Positions 17,683 through 27,141 of a stretch of DNA of 64,000 bases are shown piece after piece. The notes beneath the pieces were generated by a model. It was not told where the DNA came from. It worked only from the letters and a program-made list of their open reading frames with translations, and did not search any database. The stretch comes from Hyphomonadaceae bacterium. GTDB taxonomy: Bacteria > Pseudomonadota > Alphaproteobacteria > Caulobacterales > Maricaulaceae. A program made the translations under genes and the position numbers. The DNA lies in the NCBI GenBank assembly GCA_013001295.1, contig JABDMW010000046.1:62001-126000 (forward strand), read 5' to 3'. How positions within the stretch are numbered: position 1 is the first letter of the stretch; every line of letters begins with the position of its first letter.

Positions 17683-19851
17683 ATGAAAAACATAACAATT
17701 TTAGCCCTGGCTGCTGCATTTTCATTTGGCGCCTGCCAAGCGCCCGACACAAAATCCGAAACACGTGCCGAACCGGAAACGAAAACAGCAATGGTGACAG
17801 ACGCAGATTTGGCAAATGCGGAAAACACGCCTGCGGAATGGCTCACATATGGCGGTACATATGAAGAGCAACGCTACTCAACCCTGAACAAAATTACCAA
17901 AGACAATATCAAAAATCTCGGGATCGCGTGGACATTTGACTTGTCGACGTCGCGCGGCGTTGAAGCCACACCGATTGTTGTCGATGGCGTGATGTATGTG
18001 ACCGGTGCATGGTCGATTGTGCACGCGCTGGATGCCCGCACCGGTGAGGAGCTTTGGACCTATGACCCGGAGGTCTCCGGCGAAGATGCCATTAAAGGGT
18101 GTTGTGATGTCGTCAACCGCGGCGTCGCTGTGTATGACGGCAAGGTCTATATCGGCGTGTTTGACGGGCGCCTTGAGGCCCTTGACGCCAAGACAGGCAA
18201 AGTTGCCTGGTCAACTGTAACTGTCGATCAGTCCAAACCCTATACGATCACAATGGCCCCACGCATCGTCAAAGGCAAAGTGTTAATCGGCAATAGCGGC
18301 GCGGAACTTGGCGTGCGAGGATATATTTCGGCCTATGACGCGCAGACTGGCGAAAAAGTTTGGCGTTTTTATACGGTTCCCAATCCGGAAAAAAAGCCTG
18401 ACGGCGAGGCGTCCGACAAAATTCTCGCCGACCTCGCCAATAACACATGGGGCGACACGGGCGCGTGGACAACGGATGGTGGTGGCGGCACGGTTTGGGA
18501 TTCCGTGATTTATGATGACGTCAATGACTCCGTGATCATTGGTGTCGGCAATGCGTCCCCATGGAATGCAAAAATCCGCGATCCCGAAAGCAATGGCGAC
18601 AATTTATTCCTTTCCTCAATTCTGGCATTAGATGCGGATACCGGAACATATAAGTGGCATTTCCAGACCACGCCACGCGATCAATGGGATTACACGGCCA
18701 CACAGCATATCATAATAGCGGAACTGCCGTTGGGTGACGACGGCGGCAATCGGCGGGTGGTCATGCAAGCTCCGAAGAACGGGTTTTTCTATGTTCTTGA
18801 CGCCGCGGACGGTGAGTTTATTTCAGGCGACGCATTTGTCCCGATGAATTGGGCGACGGGTCTCGATGAAAACGGACGGCCGATCGAAGCGCCAAATGCC
18901 CGCGATACGGCTGGCGACGGCGTTATGTTATTTCCAGGACCGCACGGGGCGCACAATTGGCATCCAATGGCATTTAGCCAGCAAACAGGTTTGGTTTACA
19001 TCCCTGCTCAGGTCGTACCGCAAATATTCCAGGACGAAGTGATACCAAGCGATCCCGATGCCTATTGGAATCTTGGATACAATCTAGCAGCTGGCATTCC
19101 GCCAGCTTATCCGGCGGGAACGATCGATGCGCTCCGTAAAGGCAATCAAGGCTTCCTGCTGGCCTGGGACCCGGTCGCGCAAAAAGCCGCTTGGACAGTC
19201 CCCCATGACGGGCCGTGGAACGGCGGGGTCCTGGCAACCTCCGGCGGGCTTGTGTTCCAAGGTACAATCAAGGGCGATGTTGTCGCCTATGACGCTGCAA
19301 GCGGCGAAAAACTGTGGTCAAAAAGTGTAAATTCCGGCGCCCTGTCCGGCATCTCGACCTATGAACTTGACGGCGATCAATATGTCGCGATGACGACCGG
19401 TTGGGGCACGTCATTTGCATTGTCTGCCGGGTATGAATTTGTGAGCCCCGTCGCGCCCGATGTTGGTCATGTGATCTCATTTAAGCTCGGCGGGACCACC
19501 GACGCCCCGGACGGTATGGCAGCCATGGACGACCGCACACCAAAAGGCGATGCCTTTGGCACACCGGAAATGGTCAGCGAAGGGCTGCTGCATTATTCGC
19601 AGAATTGTTTGACATGCCATGGCCCACTAGCCATCAGCTCCGGCGTCACGCCTGATTTACGCTGGTCTTATGTCACGGGGGACAAACATGAGTGGGAAGA
19701 TATCCTGATGAACGGCGCGCTGAAAGACAATGGAATGGTATCGTTCAAAGAGCAGATCAGCGTCGAGCAGGCAGAGATGATCCGCGCCTATGTCCTGGCA
19801 CAAGCCCATATGGCTGTCGCAAACGGCGAGGCGGGCCCAGCGGAAGAATAG
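17683..19851 (+). CDS. PQQ-dependent alcohol dehydrogenase lipoprotein with fused cytochrome c
   Basis: This protein of about 722 aa begins with a lipobox signal peptide (FGAC, Cys18). It then has a quinoprotein propeller with W-motif repeats (ALDARTGEELWTYDPE, KVAWSTVTV), the adjacent-Cys disulfide of quinoprotein alcohol dehydrogenases (CCDV, residues 140-141), QWDY with the likely catalytic Asp, and a C-terminal cytochrome c site CLTCH (642-646). It should oxidise alcohols in the periplasm and pass electrons internally to heme. The upstream open frame from 17374 is not coding: GGGGA just before 17683 and the signal peptide fix the start. PQQ synthesis genes are absent from the window. Confidence 0.92.
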   Translation: MKNITILALAAAFSFGACQAPDTKSETRAEPETKTAMVTDADLANAENTPAEWLTYGGTYEEQRYSTLNKITKDNIKNLGIAWTFDLSTSRGVEATPIVVDGVMYVTGAWSIVHALDARTGEELWTYDPEVSGEDAIKGCCDVVNRGVAVYDGKVYIGVFDGRLEALDAKTGKVAWSTVTVDQSKPYTITMAPRIVKGKVLIGNSGAELGVRGYISAYDAQTGEKVWRFYTVPNPEKKPDGEASDKILADLANNTWGDTGAWTTDGGGGTVWDSVIYDDVNDSVIIGVGNASPWNAKIRDPESNGDNLFLSSILALDADTGTYKWHFQTTPRDQWDYTATQHIIIAELPLGDDGGNRRVVMQAPKNGFFYVLDAADGEFISGDAFVPMNWATGLDENGRPIEAPNARDTAGDGVMLFPGPHGAHNWHPMAFSQQTGLVYIPAQVVPQIFQDEVIPSDPDAYWNLGYNLAAGIPPAYPAGTIDALRKGNQGFLLAWDPVAQKAAWTVPHDGPWNGGVLATSGGLVFQGTIKGDVVAYDAASGEKLWSKSVNSGALSGISTYELDGDQYVAMTTGWGTSFALSAGYEFVSPVAPDVGHVISFKLGGTTDAPDGMAAMDDRTPKGDAFGTPEMVSEGLLHYSQNCLTCHGPLAISSGVTPDLRWSYVTGDKHEWEDILMNGALKDNGMVSFKEQISVEQAEMIRAYVLAQAHMAVANGEAGPAEE

Positions 19852-19860
19852 TAATAAAAG

Positions 19861-20721
19861 TTATGCCGCTTGTACGTTATGAGCCTGTTCAAAAGCGAGC
19901 ATTGCGCGTTTGCGGTCAACCCCCCAATGATATCCGGTCAGCCTTTGGTCGGCACCCAAGATACGGTGGCAGGGGATGACCCAGCTGATCGGATTGGCAC
20001 CAATGGCTGCGCCGACGGCGCGCACAGCTTTCGGGTTATTAATCTGATTTGCGATATCCATATAGCGCACGGTTGATCCGCTCGGCACTGTCAGCAAGGC
20101 CTTCCAGACTTGCAATTGAAAGTCAGTGCCATAAAGAGCCACCGGCACCACGCCGCCGCCAAAAATTTGAGACGTGATCTTAGCTGAATCCGCATCATCA
20201 CGCGTGTAATTGGCGTTGGGGTAACGACGCGCTAAATCTTCAAATGCCTCGCCTTCACCGCCTGCGTCACAAAACGCATAAGCTGATAAGCCGCGGGGGC
20301 TGGAAAGACTGACCGCCTTACCAAATGGGCTATCACTGACGCCCCAAACCATATCAACACCGGCGGCTTTGGATTTCGCTTCGCCGGGGGACAAAGCTTC
20401 GTGGCGAACAAACAAATCGTGCAAGCGTGAGGGCGTTGATAGACCGGCATCATAGCTGGCATCCTCGACTGTGCCGCCCTGCTCCAGCGTTTGCCGGGCC
20501 GCATCATGGGCCAAAGCATCGACATAGCGCTTGGGAGACACCCCGGCCCATCGCGTGAAAAGTTTGTGAAAATGATGTGCGCTCATGCCGGCCCGCTCCG
20601 CAGCTTCCTTATAATTAGGACGCTCCTCCCAATGATCGCCGAGAAAAGCCAATGCATCCGCCATCAGTTGATAATCCTTGGCGGCGCCCGAAAAGAATTC
20701 GCGTGTGTTTTCTTGTTTCAT
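19861..20721 (-). CDS. Ada-like AraC HTH / O6-methylguanine-DNA methyltransferase
   Basis: This 286-aa protein has an AraC-type HTH in residues about 15-100 (MSAHHFHKLFTRWAGVSPKRYVDAL) and a C-terminal alkyltransferase domain with the active site VIPCHRILGADQRLTGYHWG. The acceptor Cys removes alkyl groups from O6-alkylguanine in a suicide reaction. The N-terminal zinc domain of classical Ada (methylphosphotriester sensor, full protein about 354 aa) is absent, so a methylation-triggered activator switch is unlikely in its usual form. It is convergent with the PQQ dehydrogenase. Confidence 0.92.
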   Translation of the reverse strand: MKQENTREFFSGAAKDYQLMADALAFLGDHWEERPNYKEAAERAGMSAHHFHKLFTRWAGVSPKRYVDALAHDAARQTLEQGGTVEDASYDAGLSTPSRLHDLFVRHEALSPGEAKSKAAGVDMVWGVSDSPFGKAVSLSSPRGLSAYAFCDAGGEGEAFEDLARRYPNANYTRDDADSAKITSQIFGGGVVPVALYGTDFQLQVWKALLTVPSGSTVRYMDIANQINNPKAVRAVGAAIGANPISWVIPCHRILGADQRLTGYHWGVDRKRAMLAFEQAHNVQAA

Positions 20722-20818
20722 AAGCTGAATTTAGCGTGGTTAAAAAAGAACGCCACCCGATTCTTGCGCATACAGTCCAAATGCCTATAGTGCGCGAAAT
20801 TGAACCCTCGGAGCCTCT

Positions 20819-21391
20819 ATGTCAAAGTCTGCAAAACCCGTCCGCATTGGCCTGATCTCAGGCAGCACGCGCGAAGGATCTATCAATAAACAGCTCGTAC
20901 GTGCCGTTTCTCTCATATTTAAAGACATGGGCGCCAAGCCCGTCAAAATTTCGCTCAAAGATTATCAAATGCCGATTTATGATGGGGACTGGGAAGCAAA
21001 AAACGGTGTGCCGCCGACGGTGAAGAAACTGATCCGGCGGATTAAATCCTGTGACGGCGTTTTTATTTCAACGCCTGAGTACAATGGCAGCTTGCCGGCC
21101 TTGTTAAAAAACACAATCGACTGGACGACACGCGTTGAGCTCGGCCATTTTAAAGGCCCAATTTACGGGATCGGCGCAGCCTCACCTGGACCCATGGCGG
21201 GGATAATGGCGATGCGGGAACTGCAATTTATTCTGACCCGTCTTGGCGCGAACGTGATCCCTACTCAAGTGGGTGCCGGGAATGCCGGTCAGGCTTTCGA
21301 TAAGAAAGGCCGGCTTGTTGAAGGCTTTTCTAAAAATCAGGCACAACATATGGCGAGCCAAATGCTCACGCAAATCAAGCAAAAGCGCTAA
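20819..21391 (+). CDS. NADPH-dependent FMN reductase family protein
   Basis: This 190-aa flavodoxin-fold protein has the phosphate-binding loop GLISGSTREGSINKQL near the N-terminus and the family block FISTPEYNGSLPALLKNTIDW (about residues 80-100). Members reduce FMN, quinones, azo dyes or chromate; the substrate here is unknown. GGAG precedes the ATG. Its stop overlaps the nth start by one base (TAATG), so the two are translationally coupled. Confidence 0.9.
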   Translation: MSKSAKPVRIGLISGSTREGSINKQLVRAVSLIFKDMGAKPVKISLKDYQMPIYDGDWEAKNGVPPTVKKLIRRIKSCDGVFISTPEYNGSLPALLKNTIDWTTRVELGHFKGPIYGIGAASPGPMAGIMAMRELQFILTRLGANVIPTQVGAGNAGQAFDKKGRLVEGFSKNQAQHMASQMLTQIKQKR

Positions 21392-22092
21392 TGGCCAAAA
21401 AACCCAATCCGAAAAGAAAAACAAAGAAAAAGCTGCCACGACCAAAATTGACGCGTGCACAAATCGCTTCGATCTATCAGCATTTACAAACCCTGGACCC
21501 GGCACCCGAAACCGAACTGAATTTTGTCAACCCATATACTTTGGTTGTTGCCGTCGCCCTGTCTGCGCAGGCCACAGATGTTGGCGTCAACAAAGCGACG
21601 AAAGAGCTTTTTAAAATTGTCGACACGCCGGAAAAAATGCTGGCGCTCGGTGAAGAAAAGCTGATCAGTCACATTAAAACCATCGGGCTTTATAAAACCA
21701 AGGCCAAAAATGTCATCGCTGCGGCGCAACGGCTCGTGGACGTTTACGGAGGCATCGTGCCTGAAGATCGCGATGCTTTGGAAAGCCTGCCAGGCGTTGG
21801 CCGTAAAACCGCAAATGTGGTCCTTAATGTGGCTTTTAGTCACCCGACTATGGCGGTGGACACACATATTTTCCGCGTCTCCAATCGGACCGGTATGGCA
21901 CCCGGGAAAGACCCCCTTGAGGTCGAATTAAATCTGTTGAAAGTCACACCAGAAGAATATGCCATGCACGCTCATCATTGGCTGATCTTACATGGGCGCT
22001 ATACGTGTGTGGCCCGCACGCCAAAATGCTTTAACTGCGCCATTGAAAAAATATGTAAGTTTAAAGACAAAACCAAACCGGTTGGAGCCTGA
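21391..22092 (+). CDS. nth: Endonuclease III
   Basis: This 233-aa DNA glycosylase/AP lyase removes oxidised pyrimidines. The helix-hairpin-helix LPGVGRKTANVVLNVAF carries the catalytic Lys, the Asp lies in MAVDTHIFR, and a [4Fe-4S] cluster site C-X6-C-X2-C-X5-C closes the protein (CVARTPKC..C....C). A Lys-rich N-terminal tail of about 20 residues precedes the core. It is coupled to the FMN reductase gene upstream. Confidence 0.97.
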   Translation: MAKKPNPKRKTKKKLPRPKLTRAQIASIYQHLQTLDPAPETELNFVNPYTLVVAVALSAQATDVGVNKATKELFKIVDTPEKMLALGEEKLISHIKTIGLYKTKAKNVIAAAQRLVDVYGGIVPEDRDALESLPGVGRKTANVVLNVAFSHPTMAVDTHIFRVSNRTGMAPGKDPLEVELNLLKVTPEEYAMHAHHWLILHGRYTCVARTPKCFNCAIEKICKFKDKTKPVGA

Positions 22093-22094
22093 TT

Positions 22095-23015
22095 TTAATC
22101 TGACAATTTTTTCAGTACCGCCTTGGCCAGTTTTTGCGCGCCCTTGTTATTGCCACCTTCGCCGTCTGCGAATGGCAGGTATAAATATGGTTCGATCAAC
22201 TCAAGCTCGATCAAAAGCAATCGACCATCATCGCCGCGCAGTAAATCGACACGCGCATAAAGTGGCGTAAAATCCAGAACATCGAGGATGCTGCGCGCCC
22301 GGTCCCGTTCTTCGGATGTCGGTGTATACGGATGTTCGTGTCCGCCGTATATTGACTGGACCCGATAATCCCCGGACTTGGGTGTTTTTTGTAAAGCGTG
22401 CGAGAAAGCGCCGCCAAAATACAAAAACGAGTATTCGCCCTCTTCAGTCACGCGGCTTAAGAAAGGCTGGACCATCGCCCCGTCAGGCGGCAAATCATCC
22501 TTGGATGGAAAAGGTTGTCCTTTTTCATACAAAACCTGCCGCCACGCTCCACCGCCGACGTCCGGTTTTATGACGACCTTATCCGTACGCAGCTCTTCCA
22601 TCGCGCGTAAAACTTCCATTTCATGGGCATGGCTGAGTGTAACCGTCGGAATTGTCGCAGCCCCGCGTGCTTCCATATCGTCGAGATAAGCCTTATTTGC
22701 ATTCCACTGCAGAACTTTAAACGTATTGAACAATTTTGTGTTCTGCTCAATGCGGGCCATCGCGGAAAGAAACTCTTCTTCATTATTTTCAAAATAGTCC
22801 CAAACAAATAAAGGGAGCATAGCATCATAGAGCTTGGCTTGATCAGGCGCTTTACGCCAATCAATTGTGACCAATTCCATCCCGTTCGCAGCAAAGGCGG
22901 GAATGAGCTTTCCCATTTCCTCTTCAAGCTCGAAAACATCTTCGCGCAGATCCGGATGTCCGGGCAGAAGATTTGCCGAAACAAGAATGGCGACACGTTT
23001 TGACAGCTCGGGCAT
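22095..23015 (-). CDS. ATP-grasp family ligase
   Basis: This 306-aa protein has ATP-grasp features: KVVIKPDVGGGAWRQV (nucleotide-binding Lys and Gly loop), PFLSRVTEEGEYSFLYFGG, and a metal-binding ELELIEPYLYLPF near residue 270. The layout resembles glutathione synthetase/RimK-type carboxylate-amine ligases. The substrates are unknown. It stands alone, convergent with nth (2 bp between stops) and divergent from the adenosine kinase gene. Confidence 0.8.
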   Translation of the reverse strand: MPELSKRVAILVSANLLPGHPDLREDVFELEEEMGKLIPAFAANGMELVTIDWRKAPDQAKLYDAMLPLFVWDYFENNEEEFLSAMARIEQNTKLFNTFKVLQWNANKAYLDDMEARGAATIPTVTLSHAHEMEVLRAMEELRTDKVVIKPDVGGGAWRQVLYEKGQPFPSKDDLPPDGAMVQPFLSRVTEEGEYSFLYFGGAFSHALQKTPKSGDYRVQSIYGGHEHPYTPTSEERDRARSILDVLDFTPLYARVDLLRGDDGRLLLIELELIEPYLYLPFADGEGGNNKGAQKLAKAVLKKLSD

Positions 23016-23138
23016 AACAATTCCTTTTCAAGGCCATTTGACTTAGCGAAGCGGACACCATTTCTCAACCCCGAATTCTCACCTTGCGATCTAACACCTT
23101 ATGGCCTAAGGCAATCTTGAAAATTGAAGGGATGCGAT

Positions 23139-24146
23139 ATGTCGACGAAGTATAATGTTTTGGGAATTGGCAATGCGATCATGGATGTGATCGCACCGGT
23201 GAATGATGCGGTTTTGACACAGGAAAACATCACCAAAGGCGGCATGACGCTGGTCGATGAGAACCGGGCCTTAGCGCTACACGCATCATTTAAAAGCCAT
23301 TCAAATTCGCTTAGCGAAGTCGCGGGTGGTTCGGGCGCAAATACGATTGCCGGAATTGCTGGTCTTGGGGTGTCTGCTGCTTATGTGGGCAAAGTGGCGG
23401 AAGACGGCGTCGGCAAACGGTTCACAAACAGTCTTCGAAGCGAAGGCGTGTTCACCAATACCGCACCCTTAAAAAACGGCGCAGCGACCGCGCGATGCTT
23501 AATTGCTGTAACGCCGGACGGGGAACGTTCAATGAGCACATATCTCGGTGCCAATACAAGTTTTGGTGTTGACGATATTGATGCGGATCTGATCCGCTCC
23601 GCGGATATCACTTATCTGGAAGGATATCTGTTTGACACGGACGCGCAAAAAGCAGCCTTTGTTAAGGCTTCGGAAATTGCCACCGCGGCAGGCCGCAAGG
23701 TGGCTTTGACGCTATCCGATGATTTTTGTGTTGGGCGTCACCGGGCTTCATTCCTGCACTTGGTGGAAAATCATGTCGATATTCTCTTCGCCAACAAAGA
23801 TGAAATGCTCTCCTTGTATGAGATCGATGATTTAGGCGAAGCCCTGCGCCGCGTTTGGAAGACCGGCACTACCGCGGCTGTGACGCGTAGCGAAAAAGGA
23901 TCTGTCATTATTGACAAAGGCGACATTCATGAAATTGCTGCAGTGCCTGTATCTAAAGTCGTCGATACGACCGGAGCGGGCGATCAATACGCTGCCGGGG
24001 TTCTGGCTGGACGCGCCATGAATATGAGCTGGCAGGATGCCGGGCGTCTCGGCTCCATTTGTGCGGCGGAAGTGATCTCACACTATGGCGCCCGTCCGGA
24101 AACCGACATTCATACGCTTGCGGCCAGCAATGGGTTTAAGCTTTAA
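23139..24146 (+). CDS. Adenosine kinase-like PfkB family sugar kinase
   Basis: About 335 aa. The N-terminus NVLGIGNAIMDVIAPV and the C-terminal PfkB signature VVDTTGAGDQYAAGVLAG (with the catalytic Asp) place it in the ribokinase-like family, closest to bacterial adenosine kinases. It would phosphorylate adenosine to AMP using ATP; another nucleoside or sugar is possible. The ATG at 23139 has AAGGGA upstream, so I prefer it to a TTG at 23124. It is convergent with the VWA gene across a bidirectional hairpin. Confidence 0.9.
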   Translation: MSTKYNVLGIGNAIMDVIAPVNDAVLTQENITKGGMTLVDENRALALHASFKSHSNSLSEVAGGSGANTIAGIAGLGVSAAYVGKVAEDGVGKRFTNSLRSEGVFTNTAPLKNGAATARCLIAVTPDGERSMSTYLGANTSFGVDDIDADLIRSADITYLEGYLFDTDAQKAAFVKASEIATAAGRKVALTLSDDFCVGRHRASFLHLVENHVDILFANKDEMLSLYEIDDLGEALRRVWKTGTTAAVTRSEKGSVIIDKGDIHEIAAVPVSKVVDTTGAGDQYAAGVLAGRAMNMSWQDAGRLGSICAAEVISHYGARPETDIHTLAASNGFKL

Positions 24147-24163
24147 GGGCTGACTTTTGTACC

Positions 24164-24194
24164 AAAAAGCCGCCCCGCATCATAGTGGGACGGC
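24164..24194 (-). terminator. Rho-independent terminator of the sigma-VWA operon
   Basis: Read on the minus strand, GCCGTCCC pairs with GGGGCGGC (one mismatch) around a 10-base loop and is followed by TTTTT. It lies 26 bp after the VWA gene stop, between convergent genes, and may also slow transcription from the + strand adenosine kinase gene. Confidence 0.7.
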
Positions 24195-24219
24195 AATTAA
24201 AGATCGGCGCTGACTCTAT

Positions 24220-26484
24220 TTATTTATCTTGCAAGGTTTCTGCGAGACGAACCAGTTGGATAAACTCCGAACGGTATCCGTGTTCGTCTTCTCCTTTGGC
24301 GCTATTGGCCAGTTCGATCGCGTCCTTATAGCTGTAAGATGTTAGCTGCGTATCACCGCGCAGCTTTTGGCCAACGGCGGCAACGGCAACGGCGAACCGT
24401 GTATCATCTCCAGCCCGTGCCAGGGATTTTTCCTCATCCGCGTCTACCGGGAATGTCTGCAACGTGCTCTTGTCCGCATTCGGGAGTTTGTGACGGATTT
24501 TCACAAATGCCAGCTCGTCAGATCCTGTCGATACCGTCACGGGCTTATCTTTCACATACCTTAAATCATCAACCATTTGAGCGGGCGATCCGACTGGGGT
24601 CAGCTCATAAATCGCCGTGACGCTATGGCCTGAATTTATCTCGCCTGCGTCCACCGCATCATTGTTGAAATCTTCGCGGTTTAAGGCCCGGGTTTCATAC
24701 CCGATTAACCGGTACTCTGAAATCGTCGCCGGATTGAACTCAACCTGGATTTTGACATCCTTGGCAATCGTGATCAAGGCGCTGCCCGCTTCATTAGCTA
24801 AGACCTTATTGGCTTCTGCGAGACTATCAATATAGGCCGCCACGCCATTTCCATTCTGGGCCAGGGATTGCATCAAATGATCATTATAATTGCCATTCCC
24901 GAACCCGAGGACCGACAGGAAAATCCCGGTCTTGCGTTTCTTTTCAACGAAGGTCTTCATTTCATCCGGCGAGGAGAAACCGACATTGAAATCGCCGTCT
25001 GTCGCCAGGATCACTCGGTTAATGCCTTCATCATCAAAGCTTTCCTGCGCTTTCAAATAGGCAAGTTCCAATCCAGCGGCCCCTGCAGTTGATCCCCCGG
25101 CCCGCAAGCGGTTAAGCGCTGAATTTATCGCGCTTTTATCACTGGCCGGTGTCGGCTCCAGAACCGTCCCTGCGCTGCCGGCATAGGTGACAATCGAGAC
25201 AGTGTCATCTGTGTCCAGCGTGCCCAGGAGCAGTTTGAAACTGTTGATCAGAAGCGGCAGTTTATTGTCCGCATTCATGGACCCCGACGTGTCGATCAGG
25301 AAGACAATATTGCTGCGCGGCTTTTCCGCGACAGGTGGCACATAGCCTTTGATCCCGATATGCATGAGTTTTGTATCGGCGTTCCACGGTGTTGGCGTCA
25401 CCGTCACATTGGCCTTAAACGGCTCCTTGGCTGACCGCGGCGCTTCATAGTCATACGGGAAATAATTGATCAATTCCTCAAGCCGAATAGCATTGGCCGG
25501 CGGCAATTGGCCCCGATTAATCGACGCGCGTAAAAAGGAATAAGACGCGGTATCCACATCGATTGAGAATGTCGATACGGGTTTATCTGTCACGGATGAA
25601 ACCGGGTTGGGATCGAAGTCTTCGAACTGATTGCGTGACTTTGGTTCAACATAAACCGGTTCAGCGATGATACGTTTAACACGTGGTCTCATCGAGTCTG
25701 CAGCCATGGCACTTTGTTGCCCGGCTTGTGCCCTGAATTCTGCTTCGCGTGCAGGACGAACATTTGCTTGAGCGGTGTCACTCGGTTTGCCTCTACCGAG
25801 GGCCTCATAGTCAGGCACTATGCCCCCCCGACTTTCAATCGGGCTTGCAGGAGCAACAATTGCGTCGCGTTCTGTGACGTTTTTCACGGGCGCCTCAGCT
25901 ACGTTATTGCTTTTATCCTTCCGATTGCCGGTGACAAGAACTTCGCTGATCTCGACTTTTGGCGCCGCAGGTGTTGTTTCACTTTTCTTTTCGTCCACCC
26001 TGACGATGGTTTCGGCTGGATTCATACTGCTTGAAATATTGTCAGTTTTTTCTGGGTCCTTTGAGTTTGAGATATCTACATACTCTACAGGCGGTTTATT
26101 TTGGTTCATTGAGTCCATTGCCACCGGAAATACAATGAACGAGGCCATAAGCGCCGCTGCGCAACTTCCCATGATCATTCTGGATTTCGGGTTAAAGGTG
26201 AATACTGAGTTTATTTTTGTCATCAAACTGCTCCCAAAGGATTGCCCACGTGTTATCTGTGTGGTCTGGGAGGTAAGACGCGGCTCGCTCTCCGATCCTT
26301 GGGGGTTTTGTGAATTTTTTTGTTCTATTACATCAGCGTCAAACGTTTTGGCCTGTTTCACATCGGCATTGGCAAACTCGGCATCAAAGGCCTTCATAGC
26401 GGCATCCATGCCCTGCGCGCGGGAAGATTTTGACGGTTTCAAATTTTTCATTTCAGCAGCCAGCTTATCCAATTCCTTACTCAT
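24220..26484 (-). CDS. YfbK-like VWA domain membrane protein, sigma-factor partner
   Basis: This 754-aa protein has a cytosolic N-terminus of about 105 residues, one membrane helix (GSCAAALMASFIVFPVAM), a variable linker, a YfbK-type N-terminal VWF domain (VSTFSIDVDTASYSFLRA), a VWA domain with the MIDAS motif DTSGSM (about residue 400), and a C-terminal DUF3520-like region. VWA domains bind protein ligands through a metal. The gene overlaps the ECF sigma gene by 4 bp, so it is co-translated. The cytosolic N-terminus could act as an anti-sigma element, but no classic zinc anti-sigma motif is seen. Confidence 0.88.
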   Translation of the reverse strand: MSKELDKLAAEMKNLKPSKSSRAQGMDAAMKAFDAEFANADVKQAKTFDADVIEQKNSQNPQGSESEPRLTSQTTQITRGQSFGSSLMTKINSVFTFNPKSRMIMGSCAAALMASFIVFPVAMDSMNQNKPPVEYVDISNSKDPEKTDNISSSMNPAETIVRVDEKKSETTPAAPKVEISEVLVTGNRKDKSNNVAEAPVKNVTERDAIVAPASPIESRGGIVPDYEALGRGKPSDTAQANVRPAREAEFRAQAGQQSAMAADSMRPRVKRIIAEPVYVEPKSRNQFEDFDPNPVSSVTDKPVSTFSIDVDTASYSFLRASINRGQLPPANAIRLEELINYFPYDYEAPRSAKEPFKANVTVTPTPWNADTKLMHIGIKGYVPPVAEKPRSNIVFLIDTSGSMNADNKLPLLINSFKLLLGTLDTDDTVSIVTYAGSAGTVLEPTPASDKSAINSALNRLRAGGSTAGAAGLELAYLKAQESFDDEGINRVILATDGDFNVGFSSPDEMKTFVEKKRKTGIFLSVLGFGNGNYNDHLMQSLAQNGNGVAAYIDSLAEANKVLANEAGSALITIAKDVKIQVEFNPATISEYRLIGYETRALNREDFNNDAVDAGEINSGHSVTAIYELTPVGSPAQMVDDLRYVKDKPVTVSTGSDELAFVKIRHKLPNADKSTLQTFPVDADEEKSLARAGDDTRFAVAVAAVGQKLRGDTQLTSYSYKDAIELANSAKGEDEHGYRSEFIQLVRLAETLQDK

Positions 26485-27038
26485 GCCAGCGCCTCCTTTC
26501 CTATATCTTTTGACGCCAATGTTTTAAGGCGCTTTCTGATTTCACTCATGCGCCATGCAATTGTTCCTTCCGCCACTCCTAAAACCTCGGCGGCTTGGGC
26601 AAAATTCATATCTTCCCCAAGTGTGAGCGCGGCGGTTTCGCGCAAATCATCAGACAGGGTCTCCAGGGCCATTTGCAACCAGGACAATCGTCTTTGTGTA
26701 TCCGCGGCTTCGTCGCGTGATAATTGGTCGATCTCTGCAAATCCCTCGACAGCGCGGGCGCGGGTTGCCGCGCGGCGAAGCGCATCTTTGGCCCCATTGA
26801 CCGCGATCCGGTGAAGCCATGTGGTGAGTTTCGCCTCGCCACGCCAGTTTTTTATTTTCGCTGGCAGCGCCGCCCAAATCTCCTGGGTGATATCTTCGGC
26901 TTCACTTTGATTGTGCACAACACTGTAAACAACGCGAAACACCCGGTCATAATGCCTGCGCAGGAGTTCACGGAAGGCGTTTGCCTCTCCTGACGCCGCG
27001 CGAGCTGCGAGCTGTTCATCAGTGTCTCTTTTCAACAT
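26481..27038 (-). CDS. ECF RNA polymerase sigma factor
   Basis: About 185 aa. Region 2 is seen in YDRVFRVVYSVVHNQSEAEDITQEIW and region 4 in MNFAQAAEVLGVAEGTIAWRMSEIRKRL; region 3 is absent, as in ECF (group 4) factors. It would direct RNA polymerase to a small regulon in response to an envelope signal. I chose the ATG at 27038; the open frame continues to a TTG at 27068. The VWA membrane protein overlaps its 3' end by 4 bp and is the likely regulator or effector. Confidence 0.92.
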   Translation of the reverse strand: MLKRDTDEQLAARAASGEANAFRELLRRHYDRVFRVVYSVVHNQSEAEDITQEIWAALPAKIKNWRGEAKLTTWLHRIAVNGAKDALRRAATRARAVEGFAEIDQLSRDEAADTQRRLSWLQMALETLSDDLRETAALTLGEDMNFAQAAEVLGVAEGTIAWRMSEIRKRLKTLASKDIGKEALA

Positions 27039-27141
27039 CTTACCCGTAAGACGTATCTGAAACAGCAATCCTTGGAAATATTTTTAATTTTTCTCTATTT
27101 AATCGGCTTTCAGCGATTTTTACCTTGTTTTGGCGGCTTTT

